NCBI GenBank assembly: GCA_012522415.1
Contig: JAAYKM010000075.1
Span: 1-54,472, forward strand
DNA: 54,472 nucleotides
DNA from: Deltaproteobacteria bacterium
Lineage (GTDB): Bacteria; Desulfobacterota; Syntrophia; Syntrophales; JAAYKM01
Reading direction: 5' to 3'
This document shows, in pieces, positions 1 to 7,966 of the stretch. Position 1 is the first letter of the stretch. Every line of letters starts with the position of its first letter. The notes beneath the pieces are model-generated. The model had not been told where the DNA came from. It was given only the letters and a program-made list of their open reading frames with translations, and ran no database searches. A program made the position numbers and the translations under genes.

Positions 1-144
1 CCTTCCAAACCCGGCCTTCATGAGGGACATTCCGGAGCCACCCCTTCCACTAAGGACACTCGGCCCCGCCCTAATGAAGGGCATTCCGAACCCGTCCCTC
101 CTCGAACGTCATTCCGAACCCGCCCCGCCCTCCCTCATGCGAAC

Positions 145-252
145 GTCATTCCGAACCGCCGGAGGCGTGTGAGGAATCTTGAACGTAACACCGCCTCCAG
201 AACCCCAGGGGTTAAGATTTCTCCCCGGCTTGACAGCCGGGTTCGAAATGAC
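145..252. repeat. Palindromic extragenic repeat, copy A
   Basis: This copy starts GTCATTCCGAACCGCC and has GAGGAATCTT at 171-180. It then turns around through AAGATTTCTC (from about 214) to end in TCGAAATGAC. The outer ends are inverted copies of each other (9 of 10 bases), as are the inner GAGGAATCTT and AAGATTTCTC segments. This is the structure of a MITE-like or REP-like element with no coding capacity. Confidence 0.6.
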
Positions 253-292
253 ATGGGTGGGCGCTTGCTCCGAGTCGAAATGACATTTTTTT

Positions 293-348
293 GTCATTCC
301 GAACCCGCCCTCCCTCGAACGTCATTCCGAACCCGCCCTCCCTCGAAC
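293..348. repeat. Two exact 28-bp tandem repeats
   Basis: Units at 293-320 and 321-348 are identical 28-mers beginning GTCATTCCGAACCCGCC. A third partial unit merges into the palindromic copy at 349. The arrangement looks like slippage or tandem growth of the left end of the palindromic element. Confidence 0.75.
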
Positions 349-480
349 GTCATTCCGAACCGCCGGAGGCGTGTGAGGAATCTTGAACCGGCCGCAGCAC
401 CCCGAGGGCGGGTCTTTGTCCCGATTTTCCAAGGTCAAGGGGGGCGTAAGATTTCTCGTCGCTTCGCTCCTCGAAATGAC
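349..480. repeat. Palindromic extragenic repeat, copy B
   Basis: This copy shares 37 bases at its left end with copy A (GTCATTCCGAACCGCCGGAGG and onward through GAGGAATCTT). It ends in AAGATTTCTC...TCGAAATGAC, the inverted form of the left end. The interior differs from copy A, so only the ends are conserved. Confidence 0.6.
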
Positions 481-652
481 AGGGGAAGGGACTCGAAAGG
501 ACAAAGGAGAAACTACAAAGGACAAGGGGGAGCCGGAATGATAGGGGGAATCTACGAGGACAAAGGGGAATAACGGAAGAACAGGGGAAACCATTCCAGG
601 CCCGGGGTTTGCCACCGCCCCTGGGTGAACTGTGGGTTGAGAAAGAAGCGCC

Positions 653-1438
653 TTACCTGATCTCCCCGTAGCGCCCCTTCGTCATTTTCTCCCGCATGAC
701 CCCCGCCTTCACACCGAATTCGGAATCGGGCGATTCCTTCATCGTTTCCGTGAAAAGCCGCATCGCCTCGCCGTAGTTTTTCTGCCGCACCCTGGTCACG
801 GCCAGCAGGTACTTGGCCTCCGCGTCTTCCGGCGCGTGGCCCAGGGAGGCGGTGAAATGCGCGGCGGCGTCACCGTACCGTTTCAGGGCAAGGCACGACA
901 ACCCCATGTTTTTTTCCAGAGGGGCCGCCAGGGCGCGGGCGCCGGTGTCCTTCGCGGCCTGCCGGTAACTGGCCAGGGATGCCTCGTAGTCCCCCATTCT
1001 ATAAAACGCCCAGCCCCGGTTGTACAAGGCGACGGCGGGCGTATCGTACAGGATGTTCGCAAGGGCCCGGTCGAAAGCGGCGATAGCCGGCGCATACTGA
1101 CCTCCTTCGAGAAAGAGGGTGCCGACATAGTTATGCGCTTCGGAGTAGCTCGGGTTCAGGCGTACCGCCTTCTGAAACTCGGACATGGCCCGGTCGGGAA
1201 GTTCCTTCGCCAGATAGGCAATACCCAGATAGTAATGGACCTCGGGGTCGTCGGGCCTCATTTTTTCCGCCACGAACAGTTCCCGCAGGGCGTCGGTGGA
1301 CTGCCCCGACTGCAGGAAGGCGACGCCCATGGCGAGGTGATCCTGGGCCTTCCTCTGATGGGGTTCCGTCGTGACGCAACCCAGGGCGAACAGAAAAATG
1401 AAACTGAAGAACAGGACACGAATTTTTCTACTTGTCAT
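653..1438 (-). CDS. TPR-repeat outer-membrane lipoprotein (PilF/PilW-like)
   Basis: The 261-residue precursor has a hydrophobic signal ending in a lipobox (FALGC, Cys21), so it should be lipidated. The mature part is almost entirely tetratricopeptide repeats (residues about 30-250), with repeated patterns such as YYLGIAYLAKEL and ALYNRGWAFYRMGDY. This layout matches the PilF/PilW family, which helps assemble the type IV pilus secretin, but generic TPR lipoproteins look the same. The start ATG has GAGGTC just upstream. It overlaps the end of the HD-domain gene by 11 bp, so it is the last gene of a three-gene operon. No pilus genes are in view, so the pilus role is only a guess. Confidence 0.75.
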   Translation of the reverse strand: MTSRKIRVLFFSFIFLFALGCVTTEPHQRKAQDHLAMGVAFLQSGQSTDALRELFVAEKMRPDDPEVHYYLGIAYLAKELPDRAMSEFQKAVRLNPSYSEAHNYVGTLFLEGGQYAPAIAAFDRALANILYDTPAVALYNRGWAFYRMGDYEASLASYRQAAKDTGARALAAPLEKNMGLSCLALKRYGDAAAHFTASLGHAPEDAEAKYLLAVTRVRQKNYGEAMRLFTETMKESPDSEFGVKAGVMREKMTKGRYGEIR

Positions 1439-2021
1439 GCCGACCTCGATCGTTGTTTGCCGTTACCCACCAGTCACCCTTTTCCCCGAACCACCATTCC
1501 GCCGAATCCGTATCCAGAATCGCCTGCGCCACCTTCTTCGCCGTGTCCGTGCACAGCCTTTTCAGGGCGAAGTCGATCCATTCCCCGCTGTACTTGTTGC
1601 CCAGATCGCCGTTTTCCTTCAACTGTAAAATCAGGGCCAACTGGTCGGCGTCATGGGCCAGTTTCGATTCCAGCGTTTTGCCGGCGTTGAACTCCGAAAT
1701 AGCCCCCTCAATATCGTCACCGAAAAAAAGGGTCTCCGCGAGATCCGTGACCGCCTTCCCCTCATCTACGGTCACATACTTCTTGTTGACATAGTTCATA
1801 TCCCCCGTTCGCGCTTCCGGCAGGTCATGGACCAGGCACATCTTCATGACCCTCAGTTCGTCCGCGGCCTTTTCCAGTTTACACAGGGTATAACCGATAA
1901 AAATGGTCTGGAAAACATGTTCCGCAACCGATTCGCCACCGGTCCCCAGAAACTGGAATCCCGAACGGGGCGTTTTCTTCAGCATCCCCATCTCGAAAAA
2001 AAGGTTGGCAATGGGTTTCAT
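1428..2021 (-). CDS. HD-domain metal-dependent phosphohydrolase (YfbR/HDDC2-like)
   Basis: This 197-residue protein has the motif series of the HD superfamily: H35 in SVAEHVFQ, the HD pair at 65-66 in VHDLPEARTGD, and the later Asp in AHDADQLALIL. The spacing and the E-A-R-T-G-D segment resemble the YfbR/HDDC2 5'-deoxynucleotidase group, which dephosphorylates deoxynucleoside monophosphates. The substrate cannot be fixed from sequence alone. The start overlaps the upstream 73-residue gene in an ATGA junction, and the end overlaps the TPR lipoprotein gene. The three genes are probably translationally coupled. Confidence 0.75.
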   Translation of the reverse strand: MKPIANLFFEMGMLKKTPRSGFQFLGTGGESVAEHVFQTIFIGYTLCKLEKAADELRVMKMCLVHDLPEARTGDMNYVNKKYVTVDEGKAVTDLAETLFFGDDIEGAISEFNAGKTLESKLAHDADQLALILQLKENGDLGNKYSGEWIDFALKRLCTDTAKKVAQAILDTDSAEWWFGEKGDWWVTANNDRGRHDK

Positions 2022-2239
2022 ACGATCCCTTTTTTCAGGGCGGCCACCCGGTTGGCCATCATGTCCGACAGTTTCCTGATATGAGTCTGCAGGGCGGCGA
2101 CCCCCTCGGGCTTCATGGCGAGCATACGATCCACATGCCCTTTCCAGAACTCGACGCTCTCGATCTCGTTTTCCTTCAGTTTCTTCTCAAACCGTGACTG
2201 GATTTCCTTCAACATCTTTTCGTCGGGTATCGCTGTCAT
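2018..2239 (-). CDS. Small helical protein of unknown function
   Basis: This 73-residue, highly charged and probably all-helical protein has no signal peptide, membrane segment or Cys. I do not recognise a family. Its stop overlaps the start of the HD hydrolase gene (ATGA), which supports real translation and coupling. It is the first gene of the operon that also encodes the HD hydrolase and the TPR lipoprotein. A long-range helper or coiled-coil function is possible but unsupported. Confidence 0.6.
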   Translation of the reverse strand: MTAIPDEKMLKEIQSRFEKKLKENEIESVEFWKGHVDRMLAMKPEGVAALQTHIRKLSDMMANRVAALKKGIV

Positions 2240-2523
2240 CTGTCGCAGAACCTTTCCTTTTTTGTGACCGAATTCTCAGGAAGCAACTCGTCCTGATCGC
2301 ATTCCCCATAACCCATATTGACGTTTCTTTCAATTCTTTTATGAAGTTGACGCCGTCCCTTCCAGTCCACGAAAAGACACGGGGGGATATCGAATTGCTT
2401 TCCCCGCCCGAAAAATTGTGTTATGAACGGGGTGCATTCATCTCAGAAACCTCAAACACCTGTTTCCATATGGACACATTACCGCTCAGAAGAGAACACC
2501 TTTATAGGTCAGGACCCCTCAAC

Positions 2524-4194
2524 ATGTGGAAAGGGTGGCTCGTCCTGGTTTTTTTCCTCCTGCCGCCGATCCTCGGCCTGTCGTGGGTGGACGCCAGGGA
2601 GGACACGGCGTTGCTGTCCTTTCAGAAACTCCTTCCGGCGGAGGAATTGGGCAAACCCTATGTCATCCGGTCGGGAGACACCCTTTACGGGATCATCCGC
2701 AGGCGTCTGGGAATCCGGTCGGCCAAAGAGGCGGAGGCGGCCCTCGATCTGATCAAAAAACTCAACCCCCAAATCACGGATCCCCGTAAGATCCGTCCGG
2801 GGCAATCAATCGTTCTGCCGGATCAGGAAACCCCGGGCGAGAAGGATGCTTTCGGTGTCAAGACCGTTTTTTACAAGGTTAAAAAAGGGGATTCCCTGGA
2901 AAGGATCCTCATGACGCAGTTGAACGTCAGGAGGAGCGAGATGAGCAAAATCCTCCTGGACGTCAAGGAGATGAATCCGCGTCTGACGAACGTGGATCAC
3001 ATCGTGGTCAACCAGGTCCTCCGCCTGCCCGGCGCGACTCCGGAAGGAGACACGGGAGACAGCTACCTCACCGAGGATGTCCAGGGCGCGGATTTTGATC
3101 CGGACAAGCCCGTCGTCCTCTCGGAGAGCCTGAAACGGAACCTCCTGCTGTCGGGAGAGGTTTTGAACCGTTTCAGGGCGACCCTTATCACAAGCGGACA
3201 ATACTACATCCCCCTGGAACAGTATGGCCAGATCGTTATCGATTGCTCGTCCATCCCCATGGTGGAGTTCGACGACGGAAGCATCGTTTTCATCGAACTG
3301 AAAACCCGTCTGCCCGAGCGCGTCAAGACGCTGATCCGGGAACGCTGGCCGGATTACCGTTTCACCACGGCCCATGAAAAGGACACCCTCGTCAGCATCT
3401 TGAGGAAAGTCTTCAACCAGTCGACCCCTTACCGCATGAAACAGGGCGGCAAATACACCCTGGGCGAAAAAATGACGGTTCACATCACACCGGGATGGAC
3501 CGTTGAGCAAACGGGCACCCCGGACGACGACGGAAAGCCCCTCCGCCAGGGACTCGTCTTTTATCGGGACGCATCCCGTGCCCTGCCCGGATACCTCCCG
3601 GCATTGCTCTCGGCTCAGGGGATCACGTTGACCGAAGTGGCCCTGGACTCCGGTATTATCCGTGACGGAACGGACATGGCGGAGGCTTCCGCCGCGCCGG
3701 ACCTGGCGGGATCATCACAAACGGATCTGGTTCACAACCTGCTGGTTCTTCTGGGGGAAGAGGCGGCCAAGGACGTGGAAATCAACCTTTTCGACAGGAA
3801 GAGGCGAGGTTTCAATCTGACCATGCGGGCCGACATCATGATGAAAAAGGACGGCAAGCGGGTCGTTGTATCATTCGGGAAGATTCCCCGGGAATTTTCC
3901 GATATGCTGAAAAAGGACGGCACGGAAATTCTACCGCTGAACAAGGCGGATTCCAGTCTGAAGATCATCACCCGGGTACTCGGCTACTTGAACGTATCCC
4001 ATACCTTCAATTATTTTCGTCTCACGGTGAATCATCCCGATGATCCGGAAGCCCCTTTCATCACGGCTATCTTCCCGGCCCTGCAAGTTTACAGGGAGAA
4101 TAAATTTCTGTATTACCTCGTGGATTTTCCCTTTGATCCCGAGTTCTATTCCTATTTCAAACAGTTGAAGGAGGTAAGCATTATCCGCTATTGA
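2524..4194 (+). CDS. LysM-domain protein with N-terminal membrane anchor
   Basis: The frame stays open upstream to 2194. I choose the ATG at 2524 because the protein then begins with a short basic tip and a hydrophobic segment (residues 5-21), followed directly by two LysM domains (about 46-98, with YVIRSGDTLYGI, and about 117-169, with YKVKKGDSLERI). LysM binds peptidoglycan glycan strands, so the protein is expected in the periplasm or cell envelope. The remaining roughly 385 residues are a C-terminal region I do not recognise. The gene ends in a TTGA overlap with the PP-loop gene that follows, so the two are co-transcribed. Total length from this start is 556 residues. Confidence 0.75.
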   Translation: MWKGWLVLVFFLLPPILGLSWVDAREDTALLSFQKLLPAEELGKPYVIRSGDTLYGIIRRRLGIRSAKEAEAALDLIKKLNPQITDPRKIRPGQSIVLPDQETPGEKDAFGVKTVFYKVKKGDSLERILMTQLNVRRSEMSKILLDVKEMNPRLTNVDHIVVNQVLRLPGATPEGDTGDSYLTEDVQGADFDPDKPVVLSESLKRNLLLSGEVLNRFRATLITSGQYYIPLEQYGQIVIDCSSIPMVEFDDGSIVFIELKTRLPERVKTLIRERWPDYRFTTAHEKDTLVSILRKVFNQSTPYRMKQGGKYTLGEKMTVHITPGWTVEQTGTPDDDGKPLRQGLVFYRDASRALPGYLPALLSAQGITLTEVALDSGIIRDGTDMAEASAAPDLAGSSQTDLVHNLLVLLGEEAAKDVEINLFDRKRRGFNLTMRADIMMKKDGKRVVVSFGKIPREFSDMLKKDGTEILPLNKADSSLKIITRVLGYLNVSHTFNYFRLTVNHPDDPEAPFITAIFPALQVYRENKFLYYLVDFPFDPEFYSYFKQLKEVSIIRY

Positions 4195-5159
4195 AAGCCG
4201 TCGCACTTTTTTCCGGCGGTCTGGACAGTATTCTCGCCGTCAAGCTGGTCGAGAGCCAGGGCATCGAGGTTCAGGGGGTTACTTTTGAAACCCCTTTTTT
4301 TCATGCCCGCAGAGCCGTTGCCGCCGCTTCAAAAATAGAATTGCCCCTTCAGGTGATCGACATAACGGAAGAACATCTGGCCATGCTCCGGGCCCCCAGG
4401 TACGGCTACGGGAAATATCTCAATCCCTGCATCGACTGTCACGCCATGATGCTGAGAAAAGCGGGGGATCTCCTGCCCCGATGGCAGGCCGATTTCATCA
4501 TCACCGGTGAAGTGCTGGGACAGCGGCCCATGTCGCAGACACGACAATCCCTCCATGTCGTCGCGAAGTACTCCGGTTACCAGGATCTGATTGTCAGACC
4601 CCTGAGCGCGAAACGGCTGCCCGTCACACGGGCCGAACAGGAGGGCCTCATCAACCGTGAAGGGCTCCTGGATATTCATGGCCGAGGCCGGCGCAGGCAA
4701 ATGGAAGCGGCCGCCTCCCTCGGCATTGGTGATTACGTCCCGCCGGCCGGGGGATGCCTCCTGACGGACCCCATGTTTTCCAAACGCCTGAAGGACCTGT
4801 TCGACCATGGAGACTTCGACGTAACGGCGATCCACCTCCTCAAGACGGGAAGACACTTCAGAATCGCCGACGGGGTCAAAGTGATTGTGGGACGCAACCA
4901 GGGGGATAATCTGCGGATCGAAAAATTCGCGAAGGACCCTGACATCCTGATCAGGATGAGCGATTACCCGGGGCCGACAACCCTGGTGCCCGGAGGATGC
5001 GACGAGGAGGAGGCCCAAATCGCCGCTTCCCTGTGTGTCCTTTACGGCGACGCACCGGACGGGGAACCGGCCAGGCTGACCATGACCCGTTTCGGTACAT
5101 CCCGGACCATGGAATCGTTGCCGGCGGACAGGGAAAGCGCCCTCCGCTGGATCATCTGA
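4191..5159 (+). CDS. PP-loop ATPase, probable tRNA thiolation enzyme (MnmA/ThiI-like)
   Basis: The 322-residue protein opens with the ATP-pyrophosphatase P-loop SGGLDS (residues 8-13). It also has a CxxC pair in NPCIDCH (Cys80, Cys83) and a third conserved-looking Cys189 in PPAGGCLLTDP. PP-loop enzymes of this kind adenylate a uridine and insert sulfur into tRNA. Three cysteines in CxxC...C arrangement suggest either persulfide chemistry as in MnmA or a bound iron-sulfur cluster as in TtuA-like enzymes; the sequence cannot decide. The start is TTG, overlapping the TGA of the LysM gene, with GAAGGAGGT about 15 bases upstream. The exact target nucleotide is unknown. Confidence 0.75.
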   Translation: MKAVALFSGGLDSILAVKLVESQGIEVQGVTFETPFFHARRAVAAASKIELPLQVIDITEEHLAMLRAPRYGYGKYLNPCIDCHAMMLRKAGDLLPRWQADFIITGEVLGQRPMSQTRQSLHVVAKYSGYQDLIVRPLSAKRLPVTRAEQEGLINREGLLDIHGRGRRRQMEAAASLGIGDYVPPAGGCLLTDPMFSKRLKDLFDHGDFDVTAIHLLKTGRHFRIADGVKVIVGRNQGDNLRIEKFAKDPDILIRMSDYPGPTTLVPGGCDEEEAQIAASLCVLYGDAPDGEPARLTMTRFGTSRTMESLPADRESALRWII

Positions 5160-5165
5160 AGGCCC

Positions 5166-6704
5166 TCACCCGGGGAGGTGCTCCACCCTCAGGAGATCCT
5201 CCACCGTTTTCACCGGGTTGAAGGTCACGATGGGCACTTCGAGAAAGAGCGTGATCCACCGGGACATGGAACCGTTCCACAGGCCCGGCAGTTCCAGAGC
5301 CTTGAGGGAACGCCCCTTTTCGGATTTGACGGAAATACATACGGCGTCCTGGTCCGCGTAACGGTGGAGGTCAAACTTCCCGCCGCGAAAGTCCCTGAGA
5401 CTGCAAACGAGATCCACCGGGTTGAAGTGGGTGGAGGAACGCCAGAAGCGGACCTGCTCCTCGTTTCCGCCGTCGACCTGGAACGCCTCGATGATCTGTC
5501 GCGATACGCCTCCCGTGTCGTCTTCCACCCAGAAGGGCCCGCCGCCGGGTTCGCCGGTGTTTTTCACCATGCCGCAAACACGAATAGGACGGTTCAGGGT
5601 GTCGATGAGCACCGATACCTTCCGAGGACCCGATAAAGCGGGGTAGTCCGGCGGCAGGTGAACCTGAAGGCTCCGGCGGCACCAGTCCTCGATTTCAGGA
5701 ATGGCCCTTTCGGGAACATCGTTGGAGGAGAGGATCTCCAGGTACCTGAAAACGGTTTCCCTTACCTGAAGGAGGTAACCGGCAAGCACTTTTTTGTACC
5801 GGATCGTCTCCCCCAGCAGGCGGGCGTGGCATACATTATCGATATTCTTGATGAACACCAGATCCGCGTCGAGATCGTTCAGATTGTCCAACAGGGCGCC
5901 GTGACCACCCGGCCGGAAGACCAGCCGCCCCCGGTCGTCCCGAAAGGGACGGTTGTCCATGTCAACGGCAAGGGTGTTTGTCGAGGGTTTCTGAACGGAA
6001 AGACCCACCTCGAAGGTTGCGCCGTATGGCGTCCCGAATGCATTGGCGGCCTGTTCGATATGACGACGGACCGGCGGCAGAAATTCTTCGGAAACGGTGA
6101 AATGGATGCGGCAGACGCCGTCGCCGGATTTGCCATAGCCCGCGGCCTCGACGAAGTGTTCCTCCAGGGCCGTTCTGTTCCTTTTGTCGTAGCGGTGAAA
6201 GGCGAGGAGGGCCTTCGGCAGATACCCGTAATTCAGTCCCGCGGGCATGAGGACGGCCCTGATGATGTCCCCTGTGCGCCCCTCCCCGAGACAGGCCTCA
6301 AGGCTCGAACCCCGCCGTTTCATCGAGGCATCCAGATCCGTGGAGAAGGCGTAACGTTGGATGTTTTCCATAAAAACCCGCGAGGCCCCTCCCCTGCCCA
6401 TATCGGCTGGATCTGCATCGAGAAGGGAAAACCATTCCCTGAACATCCGGGTCGCGGCACCGGAAGCCGGCACGAACTTCATGACCTTCAGCCGTTCCCT
6501 GGACGCATCGTAGCGGTCGATTTGTTCCTCGATCACGGCGTCAGTCAGGGTCAGAACCCCGTCACCGGGGATGCAGGGCCTCACAAGGCTGACCGGCGTC
6601 GTTCCCCGAAGGAATTTTTCGATTTGCCCTTCCACCCGGTCCGTGTTCAATCCTTCCTTTTCAATTTGCCTTATGTCCTCGGGCCCCAGATCCGTCACAG
6701 CCAT
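5166..6704 (-). CDS. DUF4301 family protein
   Basis: The start at 6704 is chosen over one 57 bases upstream because AAAGGAGA lies 8 bases before it; the protein is then 512 residues. It carries FVPASGAATRMF near residue 80, which I recognise as the hallmark of DUF4301. Further segments (PKALLAFHRY and a stretch with GGHGALLDNLNDLDADLVF) recall nucleotide-sugar pyrophosphorylases of the GT-A fold. Nucleotidyl transfer is therefore a reasonable but unproven guess. It lies downstream of the YchF-like gene on the same strand with a 49-bp gap. It converges with the PP-loop gene only 6 bp away. Confidence 0.75.
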   Translation of the reverse strand: MAVTDLGPEDIRQIEKEGLNTDRVEGQIEKFLRGTTPVSLVRPCIPGDGVLTLTDAVIEEQIDRYDASRERLKVMKFVPASGAATRMFREWFSLLDADPADMGRGGASRVFMENIQRYAFSTDLDASMKRRGSSLEACLGEGRTGDIIRAVLMPAGLNYGYLPKALLAFHRYDKRNRTALEEHFVEAAGYGKSGDGVCRIHFTVSEEFLPPVRRHIEQAANAFGTPYGATFEVGLSVQKPSTNTLAVDMDNRPFRDDRGRLVFRPGGHGALLDNLNDLDADLVFIKNIDNVCHARLLGETIRYKKVLAGYLLQVRETVFRYLEILSSNDVPERAIPEIEDWCRRSLQVHLPPDYPALSGPRKVSVLIDTLNRPIRVCGMVKNTGEPGGGPFWVEDDTGGVSRQIIEAFQVDGGNEEQVRFWRSSTHFNPVDLVCSLRDFRGGKFDLHRYADQDAVCISVKSEKGRSLKALELPGLWNGSMSRWITLFLEVPIVTFNPVKTVEDLLRVEHLPG

Positions 6705-6753
6705 TCCGCGTCTCCTTTCGTGTAATTGGTTTTTCCGTCCATTTTCATTCCTT

Positions 6754-7785
6754 TCAAACATTGAAACGAAAGGTCATGATGTCACCATCTCTGACGATGT
6801 AATCCCTGCCCTCCAGGCGCATTTTCCCCGACGCCCTGACCCGGCTCATGGAGCCGTTGCAGGCCATGAATGCCTCGTAACCGACCACTTCGGCCTTGAT
6901 AAAACCCCGTTCGAAGTCCCCGTGAATGACCCCCGCCGCCTGGGGCGCCCTGACCCCGCCGGGGACCACCCAGGCCTTGACCTCGTCCTCGCCGACGGTG
7001 AAGTAGGAGATGCGGCCGAGAAGGAGGAAGGCCTGCCGAATGACCTTTTCGTAAGCGGGCTCGGAAACCCCCAGGGACACGAGAAAGTCCCGCCGGTCCT
7101 CTTCACGGAGCCCCATGATTTCCATTTCCATCCGGCAGGAAATATCGACTACGGTGGTACGGGGAGGCAGTGCTTTCCTGACCTCCCCCATGTCGGGGGG
7201 GTTTTCTTCACCGACATTGAGGACGACCAGCTCGGGCCGTATGGTCCAGAATGCGAAATTTTTCAGGGCCTTCATTTCATCCTCCGTAAAGGCCAGTTCC
7301 CGGATCACCCCGCCCTTTCCAAGCTGATCGTGAATCCGGGGCAACAGCGCGGCCTGGAGTGTTTCGAGGGGGCCCATCGCTTTTTTCGGCGCCTTCCCCA
7401 TTCTTTCCAGGCGGTTCTCCACCATGAGCATGTCGGCGAGGATCAGGTCATCCGTCAGCTTACGGTACTGAGCGGCAATGTCCTGCACCTCTCCCGTCGT
7501 AAAACCGTCGATGACGTGAATGAACCCATCGACGTGGCCCATATTCCGCCTGACGGCGTCCCATGCCTTTTCTCCCGAGGCGTTCACATCGATAAAGGGG
7601 ACCTGTGCCGGGGATATCTTCGCCGGCCTGTAGATTTCGACCAGCCTGTCGAACCGTTCATCGGGAACGGGCGAGACGCCGTGGACGCACTGTTCCCCGT
7701 GCCGGTCCCGACTGTTCAAGCCCGTCATGATTTCAAACAAAGTGCTCTTGCCGCTCTGGGGCAACCCAAGGATACCGATTTCCAA
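6754..7785 (-). CDS. YchF-like Obg-family P-loop nucleotidase
   Basis: This 343-residue protein has a G1 loop GLPQSGKS (7-14), a G3-like region around IDVNAS and a C-terminal TGS-like domain (about 275-343, ending GDIMTFRFNV). That order is typical of YchF/OLA1, ribosome-associated ATPases. The canonical NKxD specificity motif is replaced by LNVGEEN, as in the ATP-preferring YchF branch. It is about 20 residues shorter than E. coli YchF (363). The segment around MGKAPKKAMGPLE replaces part of the usual coiled-coil insertion, so it may be a divergent paralogue. The start is TTG, preceded by GAAGGAG at good spacing. Confidence 0.8.
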   Translation of the reverse strand: MEIGILGLPQSGKSTLFEIMTGLNSRDRHGEQCVHGVSPVPDERFDRLVEIYRPAKISPAQVPFIDVNASGEKAWDAVRRNMGHVDGFIHVIDGFTTGEVQDIAAQYRKLTDDLILADMLMVENRLERMGKAPKKAMGPLETLQAALLPRIHDQLGKGGVIRELAFTEDEMKALKNFAFWTIRPELVVLNVGEENPPDMGEVRKALPPRTTVVDISCRMEMEIMGLREEDRRDFLVSLGVSEPAYEKVIRQAFLLLGRISYFTVGEDEVKAWVVPGGVRAPQAAGVIHGDFERGFIKAEVVGYEAFMACNGSMSRVRASGKMRLEGRDYIVRDGDIMTFRFNV

Positions 7786-7813
7786 ATTCCGACTCCTTCA
7801 CCGCTTTTCTCCG

Positions 7814-7870
7814 GTTACACAAAATGTAACACTCTTTTATCCGCCTACTCTTAATACATAATCGTGTATT
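7814..7870. promoter_or_regulatory. Two perfect inverted repeats between divergent genes
   Basis: The intergenic space between the YchF-like gene (minus) and the MFS gene (plus) holds GTTACA-5-TGTAAC (7814-7830) and AATACA-6-TGTATT (7853-7870). Both are perfect 6-bp-arm dyads in AT-rich DNA. They are good candidates for operators serving one or both divergent promoters. No regulator gene is adjacent. Confidence 0.4.
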
Positions 7871-7966
7871 TCGTAAGTTAATTGTGCTACAAAATCAAAA
7901 AACGGCATGACGGCGTTTCATGACAACCATTGATTCACCACACCTCTTCATTGCGTATCTCAAACA

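Larger units (their letters stand above)
1..652. repeat. Gene-free block of GTCATTCCGAAC-type repeats
   Basis: I see no credible gene here; the open frames on both strands are low-complexity translations of repeats. The block is built from degenerate copies of a unit beginning GTCATTCCGAAC. Looser copies lie near 27, 80 and 108. Two exact 28-bp tandem units follow at 293-348, and two longer palindromic copies lie at 145-252 and 349-480. Such short palindromic elements are common, non-autonomous extragenic repeats in many bacterial genomes. A role here is not evident. Confidence 0.75.

Noticed and set aside
293-480. CRISPR array
   Set aside because: The repeats are tandem without unique spacers, and no cas genes are near.
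5658-6725. 355-codon plus-strand frame
   Set aside because: Antisense to the DUF4301 gene, with no domain of its own.
6571-7854. 427-codon plus-strand frame
   Set aside because: Antisense shadow of the YchF-like gene, caused by high GC at third positions.
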